Below are positions 47,501-62,269 of a DNA stretch of 64,000 bases, in pieces. Source of the DNA: Diphasiastrum complanatum (taxonomy: Eukaryota > Streptophyta > Lycopodiopsida > Lycopodiales > Lycopodiaceae); NCBI GenBank assembly GCA_029204225.1, contig CM055097.1, forward strand, positions 28,569,192-28,633,191, written 5' to 3'. The notes beneath the pieces were generated by a model. That model worked only from the letters and a program-made list of their open reading frames with translations. It did not search any database and was not told where the DNA came from. Position numbers and translations under genes: made by a program. Each line of letters starts with the position of its first letter. Position 1 is the first letter of the stretch.

Positions 47501-47868
47501 GATGATGTCTTGCTGGAGATCCGACTTGAAGAATTATTCTTGACTTTTCCTTTGTCTTTATCCAATAGAGGTGGCACTTTGTTTAAATCAATCTTTTGAG
47601 GGGGATTTTCCCATTTCAGGACCGTATTATGATCTTGCTTTTCTTGTTTCTTCGTCATCGAACCTGTCATCCTATCTCCCTTCAATATAACTGCTTTGGG
47701 CGATTTGATTGTTGGTTCATCAGGAACATTACGCACTCCAAATCTGGTCAAATCCATATGATGTAGAATCTGCTCATCCGTAAGTTCTGCATTGCCATCA
47801 TAAGTTAAGGCATGGCTCATTGGTATGAGATCATCCTCAATTGGATCTTGTATAGGTTCCGTTGATGG
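44501..47868 (-). pseudogene. Gypsy-A copy 2: RT-RNase H-integrase
   Basis: Lacks gag and protease and begins in the spacer before RT at 47868. In order: spacer frame (47868-47197); RT (47187-46201) with FLDGFNGYNQVKIAPADRHK, MSFGLCNAPSSFQRVIQF and IYLDDFGVHSTD; RNase H (about 46080-45850) with FYTDHQPLLYLVNK; integrase zinc finger (GCWWPTLHKDIENFIQTCD); and core (45247-44642) with ATDYMTKWVEAK just upstream, VSDRGTHF and NGQAESSN. The three catalytic acids of integrase and YLDD of RT remain. Stops break the frame near 47199, between RT and RNase H, and near 45280. This copy keeps the RNase H region that copy 1 lost. Confidence 0.92.
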
Positions 47869-49315
47869 ACTGAATTGATACAAGAATTCGATCATGAAAT
47901 CCGTTACATAAGATACAACTCTAATCAAGTTGCAGATGATCTTAGTCGGATCGGTGAACTGAACGAGTTGTCATTCACCCAGATTTCCACGGACCTATAT
48001 CTTTTGATGAGAGAAAAATATGAAATAGATTCCCATTTTGGTCATATTTGGAACATTGTTCAGACAGGAAAAAATGTGGACAGTGTTGAGTCAAGTACAC
48101 AAGGGATTCAACTAACAAAGAAAGATTAGAAGATTGTGGGACAGTTTACCATTCGAGATGAATTGCTATTTCGGAATGAGAAAGATTGTGTACCTGGGGA
48201 TGAGGAGCTCAAACGCAAAATTTTGTTTGAATGTCATGGCATACCTTGTGCAGGACATCTCGTTGTACACATGACTCTAGACTTGGCTAAAAGGGAGTTT
48301 TATTAGCCAAATCTCAAACCATATGTCGACTCCTATGTGATTAAATACAAGCCATGTCAACTAGCAAAGGTTGAACACCATAAAGCTGCTGGTTTGTTGC
48401 ATCCACTAGATATCCTTGATATTAGATGAGAAAGCATGTCTATAGATTTTGTAGTTGGACTTTGAAAGACCCAATGACAAAATGATTTTATTTGGGTTGT
48501 AGTGGATCAGTTAACTAAGTTAGCTGCTTTCATACCAGTTAAGTCAACTATAAAGGCTTCTGAATTAGCCTAGATCTTTGTTGAAAGATTATTTCAGTTG
48601 TATGGTCTGCCGAGTGACATTGTTAGTGATAGAGATCCTAAGTTCATAAATCACTTCTGGTCAGCAGTATTCCATAAACTGGAAACTTCTTTGAGTTTAA
48701 GTTCTTCTGATCATCTTGAATCAGATACCAAGACATAAAGGACTAATCAAACTATGGAAGATATTTTGAGGACATATGTTTCTCACAGGCAATCTCATTG
48801 GGAAGATTACCTCCCACTAGTTGAGTTTGCATACAATAGTAGAGAACATTCTGCTATAGGTTACAGTCCTTTTATGCTTATGTATGATTTTCAACCTAGA
48901 TCTTTGGTAAATGTGGAGACGAAGTTTGTTAAGATCCAGAAGGTTGCTGATTTCTTGCATCATATGCAAGATATGCTACAAGTGGCTAAGGATAGTATCC
49001 GAAGTGCTCAAGATAGAAATAAGCACTATGCCGATCTTAAGAGATCTCCTAAAGATTTTAAAGTTGACGACTGTGTATATCTTAGGAGTCCAAAAGATTC
49101 TAAGACATTATGTACAAGAAAGCCTTACAAACTGTCTACTCGTATTTGTGGACCATTTAGGATTGTATGTAGAATTGGTTCTTTGGTGTATAAACTCGAA
49201 TTTCAAGGAAAATTGGCTGCACATCAAGTATTTCATGTAAGTCATTTGAAACTAAGTTTATATGAAGGTGATATAGTTGGATCATATGAGAATTTATTCC
49301 ATGGTTTGGATAGAG
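47869..49315 (+). pseudogene. Gypsy-B RNase H end and integrase, plus strand
   Basis: A different gypsy family from Gypsy-A. The plus strand reads FDHEIRYIRYNSNQVADDLS (RNase H end), then the HHCC zone (CHGIPCAGHLVVHMTL...YKPCQLAK), core VVVDQLTKLAAFIPV and LPSDIVSDRDPKFINHFW, RTNQTMEDILRTYVSHRQSH, and GPFRIVCRIGSLVYKLE with VFHVSHLKLSLYEGD. The position of the catalytic Glu (usually GQTERTNQ) is a stop codon. At least five in-frame stops are present. It is bounded left by Gypsy-A copy 2 and right by Copia-2, both on the other strand. Confidence 0.88.
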
Positions 49316-51180
49316 AAACATCTAGCCTTAAGGCCTTAGCACACTCACAAAGAGATCTATTTCTTCTCCCACTCACTCCATTTTGTTGAGGGGTGTATGG
49401 ACATGACAACTCTCTCTTTATGCCATTAGAACTACAAAAGTCAATGAACTTATTGGAGATATATTCACCTCCATTATCACTACTTAATACCTTAATCTTG
49501 GTACTAAGTTGATTTTCTACCAAAGTCTTGAACTTTACAAAATAATCAAACACCATTGATTTGCTAGACAAGAGGTACATCCAACAATATCTAGAATAGT
49601 CATCAATGAAGATTACATAATATTTGGCACCACCATTAGACTCATGTGAAAAGCTATGAACATCCGAATGGATGAGTTGAAGAGGAGAGCTTGATCTTGA
49701 TGTAGATCTTGAGAAGGGTAGTTTGTGAGCCTTTGAGAGGCTGCATGCTTCACATCTCTTTACACACTTTGACAAATGCTTGGGGAGTCCAACTGCAGGC
49801 TCCTTTGCAACCATAGATTCCATGGCTTTGAAGTTGGGGTGGCCCAACCTTTTGTGCCATAGTTCCACCTTTGATAACTCCACCTTTGCCAAGTTAACAC
49901 TCTCCACTGCAATATTAGCATGAAGCTTAAACAATCTACCTTGCTTAAAGCCTTTGGCTATACATTCATCATTTCTAAGGATGGAACAAACTCCATGCTT
50001 AAATTGTACATCAAGGCCATTATCCATTAATTGGCCAACACTAAACAAATTCCAGGTTAACTTAGGAACATAAAGAACATTCTCAAGATTCATCCTTTTG
50101 GATGATCCAACATACAATGGAATGGTTCCTATTCCACTTATCTTACATTCTTGACTACTTGCAGTATCGGATTGATCTATGTAAATCATTGTAAGAAAGT
50201 AAAGTGGAGCAAATGTCCTTTTGATATGTCATGTGGAAACTTGCCCCACTATCAATCCACCAAGAATCATTGGTGTTGCTCTTGGATGATGGTGGTTTGT
50301 TGGAAACCATCAAGAATGACTCTTCACCCTCCTCCTCCTCCTGATGTGCAATGTTGCTTTGTTTGCCCTCTTGTGCCTTCTTCTTCTTGAGACATTTTGA
50401 TGCAAAATGTCCTTTCTTTTCACAGAAAAAATATTTGTACTTGGACTTGTCTATGATCTTGCCCTTTGAGCTTGAAGCCTCATCCTCCTCCTTGATCTCC
50501 TTGAAGTGCTTCTTCTTGCCATTGGTCTTCTTTTTGCTTTTGAATGAGAAATCAGCTTTCTCATCACCATCCTGCAGAGAAATAGCATTCATTCTTGCAT
50601 TGGTATGCATCATCCTACACTCTTCAGCCACTAATACACTATGAATCTTTTCTATAGTGGGCAAAGTGTCTTGGATTGCAAAGGTTTGGACCAAATTTGA
50701 AAAGTCACTCCCTAGACCATTAAGGACAATATGAACAAGCTCACCATCTTGAATCTTCTCTCCAATGGAAGCTTACTCCCTATTGAGAGACTTGATTCTA
50801 AGCACATAATCCTGTGCACTCTCATCACTCCTCTTCATGCTTTGTAGAATTTGATTCCTAAGCATGAGAACCCTCGAAGTGTTACTAGACTCATAGATAG
50901 CTTTTAAAGATTCCCAAGCCTCTTTAGCACTTTTACATGATGATACTTCCCTAAAAAGATCATTGCTCTCACTCATCTTAATACAGTGAAGTGCAAGCCT
51001 AGACCTCTTCTTGTATCTCACTAATTCCTGTGCACCTAGAGGTTCATCTTCATCATCCATTAGAAACTCATAAAGATCCTGGAGCCCCATGAGTGACTCT
51101 ATCCTCACTTTCTAAATAGCATAATTGGTAGAATTTAACCTCTCACTAGCTTCTAGGAGGTAGGCTCCCACTGATCCCAT
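49316..51180 (-). pseudogene. Copia gag-protease-integrase (Copia-2)
   Basis: Minus strand from about 51180. Gag has KVRIESLMGLQDLYEFL (after an early stop) and VLMLRNQILQSMKRSDESA. The zinc knuckle is damaged (KYFFCEKKGHFASKC, first Cys is Tyr). Protease WWIDSGASFHMTY is intact in its motif. The pre-integrase domain has LWHKRLGHPNFKAM, and the core has SSDNGGEY and PQQNGVSGRRNRS, where the catalytic Glu is Gly. It stops near 49316 at the end of the core, cut against Gypsy-B. Clearly the same family as Copia-1 by gag and integrase, with different lesions. Confidence 0.9.
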
Positions 51181-54195
<3,015 letters not shown>

Positions 54196-54816
54196 CACTT
54201 GAATGGCCAAAGTGCCACTTGTAAATCCACACCTAAGGTAGTTTACCATGAGTCAAGAAGAGTGGTTGTGTCCATTTGGTAGTGATTCCTACTTTGTAGG
54301 ATCTAGACCTTGATTTATGATGAGATTTGTACCTACCATGCACCTACCAAGCATGACTCTTGGATCTAGGCTAGGGTTTTCACATTAGGGCAAGAAAGTT
54401 GAGTCTACTTACTTATTACATGCTGGATTTTCACCTAACTTTGCAAAGGAAGTGTCAAGTTAGTATGTATTCCCATTCTCCATAGTGAAAAAATAGAAAC
54501 GTTTTGGAGCCTCAAGGAGAAACTCGAATTTTCTCTCTCTATGTATGGTGATTGTGATTGATTTCAATGTAACTAAGCTTTGGCACACTTTAAACTCTGT
54601 CTACAGGCCGTACTACAGCCTCATTTTCAAACGTGTGAATTCGGATTTCAGTTTATGATCAATGATCTGATTGTCTCTCCTTGTTTTCTATCAAGCTGCT
54701 AAACTAGATCTTATTTTCTGATGAGTAGTATCTGATAGATTGTTTAACAAGCACACAATCAACCTTGTGGATCATTCAAAGATCCATTTATGGTCCTTAG
54801 TACTGTAATTTTCACA
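54196..54816 (+). repeat. Copia LTR remnant, plus strand
   Basis: The inner edge is fixed by TTTTCACA followed directly by a tRNA-Met primer site. The outer edge (about 54196) is a guess. It contains TTCAAACGTGTGAA and GGCCGTACTAC, related to words in the Copia-1 LTR. No gag follows, so this is an LTR plus primer-site remnant. Confidence 0.5.
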
Positions 54817-54829
54817 TGGTATCAGAGCC
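54817..54829 (+). promoter_or_regulatory. Copia primer-binding site (TGGTATCAGAGCC)
   Basis: Exact initiator-tRNA-Met type site immediately after an LTR end. Confidence 0.85.
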
Positions 54830-55627
54830 AAGTACAAAAAATTGTGACGTGTGCCAAAGGGCAACCAAATCACACAAAACTGGCGAAATGCCCTTGCATC
54901 CAATTCTGGCCAAAAACATCATTTGAAAAGTTGGGGTCTTGACTATGTTTGCCCCATTGCAATGTCCACTTTACATTGCATTGGATCCATTGTAAATATA
55001 AGAACTATAGATAATCCATTTTTGGTAGTGAGTGCTTCATTTGCTTGCTTCTTTGGTCTATATGTAATTAAGTACCAACTTCTTCACATTTCAAAGTTTT
55101 CATTTCCTATTGTGGATTTTTTCTCTTGTGATTTTCCTTTTAGTTCTAGCCATCCATCCAACTATAAATGGGGAGAGACAAGTTATTACGTAATGTTGAG
55201 TTCTAGTACATCTAACTTTTCTACATGCAACTGACATTTTGACTATAACAGTACTTTGACAAGAGTGAGGCCCTCAATGGTAAAATCTCACTAAACTTAT
55301 GTATGAATATGAAATCAAAAGTGTCCAAAGTGACTCCTATCACTTATGTACCCTTGGAATTGACTACACAACTAACATGAATCCAATAGGGAGACTATAA
55401 AATCACTTCAATTAAATAACTTTGATCTATGATTTATTTTTTTGTGTCATTTCTTTCTACCTTGCATTTTCACTCATATAAGGACACGTTTCCATGACAT
55501 TTCAACTTTGATCATATTAAAACATTGAAACTTATCACACTTTAAAAATCAAGAAAATTTTGATCAAGTACTTCGATATGCATATTAAAAATGTTCTCTA
55601 CAGATGTATGTAGAAGATTAATGTGGC
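54830..55627. other. Intergenic DNA, no gene seen
   Basis: AT-rich, with no recognisable gag after the primer site and no exon before the LRR gene end. Confidence 0.4.
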
Positions 55628-56451
55628 TTAGTGAGTACAATAGATCTTATTGTTTTGTTGAACACAAGTAATGTGCCGCAAGTAGCACAATGCGATGCTA
55701 TAACCTATCAAGAATCCACCAAGTGATACATTGTTTGATATCCAACTTCCTACATGGTGACGTATGTCGTTTGAGGGCCTTGCTACTTGTGGAATTGGAA
55801 ATGGAGAACGAGGAAGTCCACAAAGGTCTGGATTCCCCTCAAAGCTTGTGTTAGTAAATGTACTTAACTGCCCAGAAGGAGGAATTTTTCCAATAAGTTG
55901 ATTAGTAGAAAGATTAAGGTATTCCAAGAAATGTAGAGAACCAAGTTGGAGAGAAATTGCACCAGTTAAACGATTATTTGACAGATTTAAAGACTCCAAT
56001 TGCAAGAGATTACCGATGCTAGGAGGAATAAAGCTAGTAAAAGCATTTTTTGATAGATTTGAATTGTGAAGCCGACTTAAATTGCCCAACACAAAAGGTA
56101 TGCTCCCATTAAAATAGTTTCCAGATAAATCAAAAGACCCTATTACCATAATGTCTGAATCAATAAGTCTAAGAACATATTTTTTAGAATATTATCAATG
56201 TATATAATTGTGCCCTTGGAGTCAGTCATATTATAAAAAATGTCTACTGAGGTGGCATTGTTGCTTGTCTTGAATCCTTTCATTTCCTTCACGGCTTCTA
56301 GGTATAGAGCTTCCAGTCTTTCAAAAAAATAGTTATTTGATAAGTCAAGAATCCAAAGTGATGAAAATTTGCTTAGACAAGGAGGGAATGTTCCTTGAAG
56401 GTTGTTATAGCCAACCATAAAAATCCATAAAGTAGATGCCAACATTACCAA
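55628..56451 (-). pseudogene. LRR receptor-like protein, C-terminal end
   Basis: Two overlapping minus-strand frames give the end of a plant receptor-like protein (RLP). The first (56451-56143) has LQGTFPPCLSKFSSLWILDL and the island/C3-type segment (MKGFKTSNNATS, FYNMTDSKGT). After a frameshift near 56145 the second (56149-55628) has four final LRRs (SFDLSGNYFNGSIP, LESLNLSNNRLTGAI), the conserved cap SFEGNPDLCGLP, a membrane segment (SLGGFLIGYSIALCYL) and a short tail ending at a TGA/TAA-type stop. RLPs are cell-surface receptors in defence or development that lack a kinase and signal through partner kinases. The order and cap are diagnostic of the family. It is continuous with the LRR array to the right and is broken by at least one frameshift here. 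Confidence 0.9.
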
Positions 56452-56850
56452 GCAATCTGGATGTTGCCTTTAAGGTGATTTCTCCTAAGATCTAATGCAC
56501 GTACTCGAGTACAATTCTGTAGAGAAGTTGGAATTGAACCTGTTAGGTGGTTGTCATAAAGTGATATAAGTCTAAGGGAGCACTCACTTGATTAGGGATT
56601 GGACCTGTAAAAAGATTTTCCGCCAAGTTAAGGTTTTCCAAGCAGAAGCCACCAATTGAAATAGTACCCTGAGAATGAAACCATGTACAATTCCAACCTG
56701 ACGCTAATTGTATGATAGATTCAGGGATCGGTCCTTCTAGATAATTTGAGGTTAAGCCGAATGTCTTAAGTTGGGAGAGATTTCCAAAAGACTGTGGAAT
56801 TGTTCCTCGAGCTGATTATGAGATAAATCTAAAATTCTCAAAGAAGTGAG
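56452..56850 (-). pseudogene. Degenerate LRRs between array and RLP end
   Basis: The minus strand still shows ordinary, non-amplified LRR sequence in shifting frames (e.g. LSSNQLEEQF and a stretch with ASAWKTLTWR). Stops are frequent. These repeats are much more diverse than the array to the right and represent the original gene body. Confidence 0.6.
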
Positions 56851-59323
56851 TTTTCCCAAGCTTGGAGTAATAGTTCCTTTAAGTAAATTGTTTGACATAT
56901 CTAACATGTTTAGAGAGGACGGATTTCTCAATGATGGGGGAAAATTTCGTGAAACTTATTGGAGGAGAGGTCCAGAATTTGTAGAGAGGAGAGATTTCCC
57001 AATTATGGGGGGACAATCTCGTAAAACTTATTGGAGGAAAGGTCCAGAATTTGTAGAGAGGATAGATTTTCCAAAGATGGGAAAATTATCCCGTGAAACT
57101 TACTTGAGGAGAGGTCGAGAATTCGTAGAGAGGACAGATTTCCAAATGATGGCGGAATTATCCCGTGAATCTTATTTGAGAACAGGCCAAAAATTTGTAG
57201 AGAGGACAGAGTTCCCAATGATGGGAGAATTATCCTGTGAAATTTATTTGAGCGAAGGTTCAGAGTTTGTAGAGAGGACAGATTTCTCAATGATGAGAGA
57301 ATAATTCCGTGCAATTTATTTGAGGAGAGGTTGAGAATTTGGAGAGAGGACAGATTTTTCAATGATGGAGGGATAATCATGTGAAACTTATTTGAGGACA
57401 GGTCGAGAATTTGTAGAGAGGACAGATTTTCCAATGATGGGGGAATTATCCCGTGAAACTTATTTGAGGAGAGGTCGAGAATTTGTACAGAGGTTAAATT
57501 TTCCAATGATGGGGGAATTATCCCATGAAACTTATATGAGAAGAGGTCGAGAATTTCTAGAGAGGAGAGATTCCCCAATGATGGCAAAATTATCCAGTGA
57601 AAATTATTTGAGAAGAGGCCGAGAATTTGTAGAGAGACAGAGTTTCCAATGATGGGAGAATTAGCCCATGAAACTTGAAGGTTGAGAGTTTGTAGAGAGG
57701 ACAAAAATCCCAATGATGAGGGAATAATTTCGCGAAACTTATTTGAGGAGAGGTCGAGAATTTGTAGAGAGGACAAATTTTCCAATGATGGGGGAATTAT
57801 CCCACGAAACTTATTTGAGGAAAGATCGAGAGTCTGTAAAGAGGACAGATTTTCCAATGATGGGAGAATAATCCCGTGAAACTTATTTGAAGAGAGGTCT
57901 AGAATTTGTAGAGGACAAATTTTCCAATGATGGGGGGATTATCCTATAAAACGTATTTGAGGAGACGTCGAGAATTTGTAGAGAGGATAAATTTTCCAAT
58001 GATGGCGAAACTATCTCCTGAAACTTGTTTGAGAAGAGGCCGAGATTTTGTAGAGAGAATAGAGTTCCCAACGATGGGAGAATTATCCCGTGAATCTTAT
58101 TTGAGCGAAAGTTGAGAGTTTGTAGAGAGGACAGATTTTCCAATGATGAGGGAAAAATCCCGTGAAATTTATTTAAGGAGAGGTCAAGAATTTGGATAGA
58201 GGATAGATTTACCAATGATGGGAGAATTATCCCATGAAACTTATAAGAGAAAAGGTCGAGAGTTTTTAGAGAGGACAGATTTTCCAATGATGGGGGAATA
58301 ATCCCGTGAAATTTATTTGAGGAGAGGTCGAGAATTTGTAGAGAGGACAAATTTTCCAATGATGGGGGAATTATCTCGTGAAACTTATTTGAGGAGAGGT
58401 CAAGAATTTGTAGAGAGGACAAATTTTCAAATGATGGGAGAATTATCCGGTGAAACTTATTTGAGCGAAGGTTGAGAGTTTGTAGAGAGGACAAATTTTC
58501 CAATGTTGGCAGAATTATTTCGTAAAACTAATTTGAGAAGAGGCCGAGAATTTGTAGAGAGGTTAGGGTTTCCAATGATCGGGGAATTGTCTTGTGAAAC
58601 TTATTTGAGCGAAGGTTGAGAGTTTGTAGAGAGGCAAGATTTCCCAATGATGAGGGAATTATCCTGTGAAAATTATTTCAGAAAAGGTCGAGATTTGTAG
58701 AGAGGACAAATTTTCCAATGATGTGAAATTATCCCGCGAAACTTATTTGAGGAGAGACACAGAATTTGTAGAGAGGACAGATTTCCCAATGATGGGGCAA
58801 TTGTCCCATGAAATTTATTTGAGAAGAGGTCGAGAATTTGTAGAAAGGACAGATTTTCCTATGATGGTTGAATTATCCTGTGAAACTTATTTGAGAAGAG
58901 GCCGGGAATATGTAGAGAGAGAAGAGAGTTCCCAATGATGGAAGAATTCTCATGAAACTTATTTGAGTGAAGGTTGAAAGTTTGTAGAGAGGACAGATTT
59001 TCCAATGATGAGGGAATAATCCTGTGAAATATATTTGAGGAGAGGTCGAGAATTTGGAGAGAGAATAGATTTTCCAATGATGTGGGAACTATCCCATGAA
59101 GGTTATTTGAGAAAAAGTCGATTGTTTGTAGAGAAGACATATTTTTGAATGATGGGGGAATAATTTCGTGAAACTTATTTGAGGAGCGGTCGAGAATTTG
59201 TAGAGAGGATAGATTTTCCAATGATGAAAAATTATCTCGTGAAACTTATTTGAGGAGAGGTCGAGAATTTGTAGAGAAGACAGATTTCCCAATGTTGGCG
59301 GAATTATCCTATGAAACTTATTT

Positions 59324-60796
59324 GAGAAGAGGCCGAGAATTTGTAGAGAGGACAGAGTTCCCAATGATGGGAGAATTATCTCATGAAACTTATTTGAGTG
59401 AAGGTTCAGAGTTTTTATAGAGGAAAGATTTTCCAATGATGAGAATAATGCCGTGAAATTTATTTAGGAGAGGTCGAGAATTTGGAGAGAGGACAGATAA
59501 CCCAATGATGTAAAAATTATCCCATGAAACATATTTGAGAAAAGGTCAAGAGTTCGTAGAGAGGACAAATTTTTCAATGATGGGGAAATAATCCCGTGAA
59601 ACTTATTTGAGGAGAGGTCCAGAATTTGTAGAGAGGACAGATTTTCCAATGATGGGTGAAATTATCCCTTGAAACTTATTTGAAGAGAGGTCGAGAATTT
59701 ATAGAGAGGACAGATTTTCCAGTGATGGCAGAATTATCCCGTGAAACTTATTTGAGAAGAGGCCAAAAATTTGTAGAGAGGACAGAGTTCCCAATGATGG
59801 GAGAATTATCCGGTGAAACTTATTTGAGCGAAGGTTGAGAGTTTGTAGAGAGGACAAATTTCCCAATGATGAGGGAATAATCTCGTGAAATTTATTTGAG
59901 TAGAGGTTGAGAATTTGGAGAGAGGACAGATTTTTCAATGAGAGAAAAATTTTCCCATGAAGCTTATTTGAGAAAAGGTCGAGAGTTTGTAGAGAGGACA
60001 GATTTCCCAATGATGGGAGAATAATTCTGTGAAACTTATTTGAGGAGAGGACCAGAATTTGTAGAGAGGACATATTTCTCAATGATGGGGGATTTATCTC
60101 GTGAAACTTATTTGAGGAGAGGTCGAGAACTTGTACAGAGAGGACATATTTCCGAATGTTGGCGGAATTATCCCATGAAACTTATTTGAGAAGAGGACAA
60201 GAATTTGTTAAGAGGACAAACTTCCCAATGATGGGAGAATTATCCCGTGAAGCTTATTGGAACGAAGGTTGAGAGTTTGTACAGAGAAGAAAGATTTTCT
60301 AATGATGAGAGAATAATCTCGTGCAATTTATTTGAGGAGAGGTTGAGAATTTGGAGAGAGGACAGATTTTCTAATGATGGAAAATTATTCCCATGAAACT
60401 TATTTGAGGAAAGGTCAAGAGTTGTAGAGAGGACAAATTTTCCAATGATGGGAGAATAATCCCGTGAAACTTATTTGAGGAGAAGTCGAGAATTTATAGA
60501 GAGGACAGATTTTTCAATGATGGAAGAATTATCCCGTGAAACTTATTTCAAGAGAGGTCAAGAATTTGTAGAGAGAACAAATTTTCCAATGATGTCGGAA
60601 TTATCCCGTGAAAGTTATTTGAGAAGAGGCCAAAAGTTTGTAGAGAGGAAAGAGTTCCCAATGATGAGAGAATTATCCCGTGAAACTTATTTGTGATGAG
60701 GGAATAATACTGTGAAATTTATTTGAGGAGAGGTCGAGAATTTGGATAGAGGACAAATTTACAAATGATAGGGGAATTATCCCATGAAACTTATAA
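59324..60796 (-). repeat. 1,473-bp tandem duplication, copy 1
   Basis: Starts at GAGAAGAGGCCGAG and ends just before the same word at 60797. Every stretch compared, including all predicted peptides, is identical to copy 2. 1,473 is divisible by three but is not a multiple of 72. Confidence 0.9.
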
Positions 60797-62269
60797 GAGA
60801 AGAGGCCGAGAATTTGTAGAGAGGACAGAGTTCCCAATGATGGGAGAATTATCTCATGAAACTTATTTGAGTGAAGGTTCAGAGTTTTTATAGAGGAAAG
60901 ATTTTCCAATGATGAGAATAATGCCGTGAAATTTATTTAGGAGAGGTCGAGAATTTGGAGAGAGGACAGATAACCCAATGATGTAAAAATTATCCCATGA
61001 AACATATTTGAGAAAAGGTCAAGAGTTCGTAGAGAGGACAAATTTTTCAATGATGGGGAAATAATCCCGTGAAACTTATTTGAGGAGAGGTCCAGAATTT
61101 GTAGAGAGGACAGATTTTCCAATGATGGGTGAAATTATCCCTTGAAACTTATTTGAAGAGAGGTCGAGAATTTATAGAGAGGACAGATTTTCCAGTGATG
61201 GCAGAATTATCCCGTGAAACTTATTTGAGAAGAGGCCAAAAATTTGTAGAGAGGACAGAGTTCCCAATGATGGGAGAATTATCCGGTGAAACTTATTTGA
61301 GCGAAGGTTGAGAGTTTGTAGAGAGGACAAATTTCCCAATGATGAGGGAATAATCTCGTGAAATTTATTTGAGTAGAGGTTGAGAATTTGGAGAGAGGAC
61401 AGATTTTTCAATGAGAGAAAAATTTTCCCATGAAGCTTATTTGAGAAAAGGTCGAGAGTTTGTAGAGAGGACAGATTTCCCAATGATGGGAGAATAATTC
61501 TGTGAAACTTATTTGAGGAGAGGACCAGAATTTGTAGAGAGGACATATTTCTCAATGATGGGGGATTTATCTCGTGAAACTTATTTGAGGAGAGGTCGAG
61601 AACTTGTACAGAGAGGACATATTTCCGAATGTTGGCGGAATTATCCCATGAAACTTATTTGAGAAGAGGACAAGAATTTGTTAAGAGGACAAACTTCCCA
61701 ATGATGGGAGAATTATCCCGTGAAGCTTATTGGAACGAAGGTTGAGAGTTTGTACAGAGAAGAAAGATTTTCTAATGATGAGAGAATAATCTCGTGCAAT
61801 TTATTTGAGGAGAGGTTGAGAATTTGGAGAGAGGACAGATTTTCTAATGATGGAAAATTATTCCCATGAAACTTATTTGAGGAAAGGTCAAGAGTTGTAG
61901 AGAGGACAAATTTTCCAATGATGGGAGAATAATCCCGTGAAACTTATTTGAGGAGAAGTCGAGAATTTATAGAGAGGACAGATTTTTCAATGATGGAAGA
62001 ATTATCCCGTGAAACTTATTTCAAGAGAGGTCAAGAATTTGTAGAGAGAACAAATTTTCCAATGATGTCGGAATTATCCCGTGAAAGTTATTTGAGAAGA
62101 GGCCAAAAGTTTGTAGAGAGGAAAGAGTTCCCAATGATGAGAGAATTATCCCGTGAAACTTATTTGTGATGAGGGAATAATACTGTGAAATTTATTTGAG
62201 GAGAGGTCGAGAATTTGGATAGAGGACAAATTTACAAATGATAGGGGAATTATCCCATGAAACTTATAA
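60797..62269 (-). repeat. 1,473-bp tandem duplication, copy 2
   Basis: Direct tandem copy of 59324-60796. After 62270 the sequence changes to a different LRR variant. The apparent 100% identity points to a very recent event or an assembly artefact. Confidence 0.9.
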
